Source of the DNA: Thecamonas trahens ATCC 50062
Lineage: Eukaryota; Apusozoa; Apusomonadida; Apusomonadidae
DNA: 64,000 bases
Assembly (NCBI RefSeq): GCF_000142905.1
Contig: NW_013657669.1
Span: 108,634-172,633, forward strand
Reading direction: 5' to 3'
Both the position numbers and the translations under genes were made by a program. Position 1 is the first letter of the stretch; each line of letters begins with the position of its first letter. Shown in pieces: positions 61,586-64,000 of the stretch. Under the pieces are notes generated by a model, which was not told where the DNA came from, did no database searches, and was given only the letters and a program-made list of their open reading frames with translations.

Positions 61586-61802
61586 TGGTGGGCGTGCGGG
61601 TGTGGGGCGGGGGGAGGAGTGGTGGAGTCTCCTCATCCCGGCGACTTTATTCTCTTTTTTTTGTCAACCACCTCATCCGACGGCACACTTGCAGGGCACA
61701 CAGGCCGCCAAGGAACGTTGCCAGGTCAATGCGACTGGCCGTTACGCATCCGACATCTTATCGCCTTCCCTAGCACACTCGTCTCGTCAAGCTAAGCGGT
61801 CC

Positions 61803-64000
61803 ATGTCGGCACGCACTACTACGACCGGTAAGCGGCGCAGGTCTTTGACGCCCTCAGCCGGGAATAAGAAGCAACGCACGCTTGGCTCGCCTGCGCGCAA
61901 CAGCGGCACGCCACCGAGCTCGGAGAACGGGCCCCTGACGACTTCCATCAAGAACTTCTCAAACTTGGCCGTTGTCACTGACCAGCGTTGTGGGCTTTGT
62001 GTCCGCATCAGGGTGCGCGACATGGAGACCTCGCATCGGACTCTGCTTCGCAAAGCCGCAGCCGACCGTGGCCATGCGTTTGAGGCCAAGTGCGTCAAGG
62101 AGCTCGGCAAGCATGTGCTGAGCGATAGCAATCTCATCGATGCCTGCCCGCCTCCTACTTTTGTGCTCTCTGGCAACTCTAACTACGACGATTCGGGCGG
62201 CCTGCAGCTCCTGATCATGGGCGTTGAGATAGCCACCTCTGTCGCCGGATCAGCAACACCTGGTGTCGACTTGCCGCTCCCGGGTACAGTCTTTGTCGCC
62301 AATCCCAAGTTCCATGGCATGTTCTACAGCGCTGATGACGACGTCCTTCACGACTTTGGTGAGCTAGTGAACAGCATGTGGGAGCCCGATGTGCTCGTGC
62401 TGCGGATACGCGACGACAGGGTGTGCGAAGTCGCCGTCTGCGACATCAAGGCCACCGAGACCCACCGCTGCTCGCACATTGTCCAGGTCTGGCTGTACGT
62501 CACCCAGCTCCAGCGCCTTTTGGCCAACACCAGCATCATCGAGGGCAATGCGACGACGCCCTTAAGTAATCGCTTTGCCGTCTCGGACACCGCCTACATC
62601 TGGCGGCCGAGCGGAGTTGACCCAGTCTACCTCCCACCGCTCGCTAAGAGCATCGACGCCAAGCTGAAATTCGTCTCTCAACAGCTATCGTATGAGGCAG
62701 ACACCGAGGCGTCGTACAACCTCGGCCCCTCTTGCTGCGACCCGAGCAAATCGGTGAGCTTCCCATGCCGCGATCGCGCAAAGTGCGATGGCCGCGTCGC
62801 CGCTTACCCACATCCCGCCCGCGATCCCGAAGCCTGCAACGCTGACACTACCGTGCGAGCGGCAATTGCCGAACATGAGCCCAAGGCCTACTTTGGGGCG
62901 CGCTCGACGATGCTGCCCGCCATGGGGGGCGACTTCCCCACCGCGAGGCTGGTCTGCGCCGTTCTCCCGCGGTGCCCGCGGAGCGACGCGCCATACTCAT
63001 GGGCCCTTTGCTCCACCAACACTACATATCCCAAGCCAAAGGTCTATCTCGGTGAGCCTGCTCGGAACATGGACGATGTGCACGCGGCTGAAGCAAGATC
63101 GTCGATGATCCCCAACTCGGCGATTGCGCTCGTCAGGGCTCTGTCGGAGTTGTTTGGTTTTGAGAACAACACGGCCTCCATTTTCCGGGGGCAGATTGTG
63201 GTTGCTTCCGGCCGTGAGAAGGAGGTCATGATCTCGATGCTCAAGACGGTCGCCACCGCCGATGCTGGCCTCGACTGTGGCGGGCGCCGCATCTGTACCC
63301 AGGCCCGCCATCTGCTCGCCAACTTTGCCCGCGAGGTCGACACCGCAGCTGTGATCACCCAGCCTTCCCCGAGGCTGTGTCGCGACTCTGCCCTCCCCAC
63401 CGTTGTCGTCCTCGAGCATGCGGTCCGCGAGCTGGTTGCCCTCCCTGCCATCGGCATATACAACTTTTCCGACATTGCGATGTTTCTGGGCGGAATCGAC
63501 GCAGAGTTAGCGCACAAGCTCGACGATGACGCCGAGCCATATACGCTCTGTCACCCCGAGTCGAGGGGCGCAGGCGCTGCAAAGAAGTACTTTGTCAACA
63601 AGGCCAACGCCATCATGGCCTCGATCACCAAACTCCGCGAGCTTGCCACTGAGAAGGCTTTTTGCATGCCAGCGCCGATCATCCAGGCTGTGCACAAGGA
63701 GAACACCAGGCCTTCGCGCAGTGAAATGCTCTTGTACCTCTCCCGGGCCAATGTCTTTGCCAACCAGGCTCTAGTGTGGCGCCACGCAACTCAGATGCAT
63801 GCGCTTGTTGCCGGCCAAGCCCTGCCTCCTGCCGTAGGCATCTCCTCAGCCCGCTGCATCGTCGGGAGGGTCTCCGAGGTGTATAGCGGCGGAAAGGCCG
63901 AGATCGAGGTCACATACGGTGGACACTACGCGGAGGTGGACGAAGGCTGGTTTGCGTGGACGGCCGACTCGAGCAATTTCTCGTCGCCTGCGCTGCCTGG
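61803..64000 (+). CDS. RecB-family PD-(D/E)XK nuclease-like protein, 3' end outside window
   Basis: From the ATG at 61803 (MSARTTTTGKRRRSLTPSAG) the frame is open to base 64000 without a stop, about 732 residues, so it continues beyond the window. The N-terminus is basic. Residues about 89-94 read RGHAFE. PDVLV lies at 195-199, CDIKA at 213-217 (D214-x-K216), then HIVQVWLYVTQL (Q228 and Y232). This G..E, D, DxK, QxxxY series is the signature of RecB-family exonucleases, including TM0106-type nucleases. A four-Cys group follows (C311, C312, C322, C328), as in nucleases that hold a metal or Fe-S site. A later part (PTVVVLEHAVRELVALPAIG, YNFSDIAMFLGG) resembles the region between nuclease and helicase in TM0106-type fusions. 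A helicase beyond the window is therefore plausible but not seen. Confidence 0.55.
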   Translation, partial: MSARTTTTGKRRRSLTPSAGNKKQRTLGSPARNSGTPPSSENGPLTTSIKNFSNLAVVTDQRCGLCVRIRVRDMETSHRTLLRKAAADRGHAFEAKCVKELGKHVLSDSNLIDACPPPTFVLSGNSNYDDSGGLQLLIMGVEIATSVAGSATPGVDLPLPGTVFVANPKFHGMFYSADDDVLHDFGELVNSMWEPDVLVLRIRDDRVCEVAVCDIKATETHRCSHIVQVWLYVTQLQRLLANTSIIEGNATTPLSNRFAVSDTAYIWRPSGVDPVYLPPLAKSIDAKLKFVSQQLSYEADTEASYNLGPSCCDPSKSVSFPCRDRAKCDGRVAAYPHPARDPEACNADTTVRAAIAEHEPKAYFGARSTMLPAMGGDFPTARLVCAVLPRCPRSDAPYSWALCSTNTTYPKPKVYLGEPARNMDDVHAAEARSSMIPNSAIALVRALSELFGFENNTASIFRGQIVVASGREKEVMISMLKTVATADAGLDCGGRRICTQARHLLANFAREVDTAAVITQPSPRLCRDSALPTVVVLEHAVRELVALPAIGIYNFSDIAMFLGGIDAELAHKLDDDAEPYTLCHPESRGAGAAKKYFVNKANAIMASITKLRELATEKAFCMPAPIIQAVHKENTRPSRSEMLLYLSRANVFANQALVWRHATQMHALVAGQALPPAVGISSARCIVGRVSEVYSGGKAEIEVTYGGHYAEVDEGWFAWTADSSNFSSPALP

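Overview
This is a GC-rich, gene-dense nuclear window from a unicellular eukaryote. Spliceosomal introns with GT..AG ends can be placed by reading phase in at least nine genes. The gene set (TBP, ARF1, APC7, MICU1, a P4 flippase, a KA1-type kinase, a DEAD-box helicase) is eukaryotic. The mixture of animal/fungal-like families, a bacterial-type long GAPDH, heavy Ser/Gly/Asp repeat proteins and very compact intergenic spaces would fit a free-living flagellate such as an apusomonad (Thecamonas-like). That assignment is an inference, not something the sequence proves. One 100-N assembly gap lies at 18890-18989.

Layout. 0.6-8.2 kb: a low-complexity acidic/polyQ protein (-), a secreted protein (+), a nine-TM protein (-), a broken membrane-protein ORF (-) and a PRRC1/DUF84-like protein (+). 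8.9-15.2 kb: TMEM135-like (+), a small two-exon membrane protein (-), a Nudix-like protein (+), a four-exon tail-anchored protein (+) and a long bacterial-type GAPDH (-). 16.9-27.1 kb: a polytopic membrane protein (+), a MICU1-type EF-hand protein (+), a phosphodiesterase fused to a cyclic-nucleotide-binding domain (-) and a giant LRR/membrane protein (-). 27.5-36.1 kb: a PIH1 protein (+), a CCCH zinc-finger nucleotidyltransferase (-), a cis-prenyltransferase (-), an ankyrin protein (-), a GPI-like surface protein (+) and a PP2C phosphatase (-). 36.7-46 kb: TBP, ALAD, a PX-BAR sorting nexin and a P4-ATPase (all +). 46.1-64 kb: a MARK-type kinase (-), a 1.8-kb spacer with a broken ORF and an AT-rich island, a fatty-acid desaturase, a DEAD helicase, two unrecognised proteins, ARF1 (all -), APC7 (+), ADAT1 (-), a Ser-rich protein (-) and, running off the right edge, a RecB-family nuclease-like protein (+).

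Genes are mostly unrelated neighbours, as expected in eukaryotes, and I see no operon-like module. Two window-wide signals stand out. First, at least seven breaks of reading frame inside conserved genes all go in the same direction (the downstream frame is -1, as if one base were missing). Second, introns nearly always carry G-runs on the sense strand, often close to the 5' splice site. The strongest single candidate for new biology is the right-edge protein (61803 onward), which has the E/D/DxK/QxxxY signature of RecB-family nucleases plus a four-Cys cluster.
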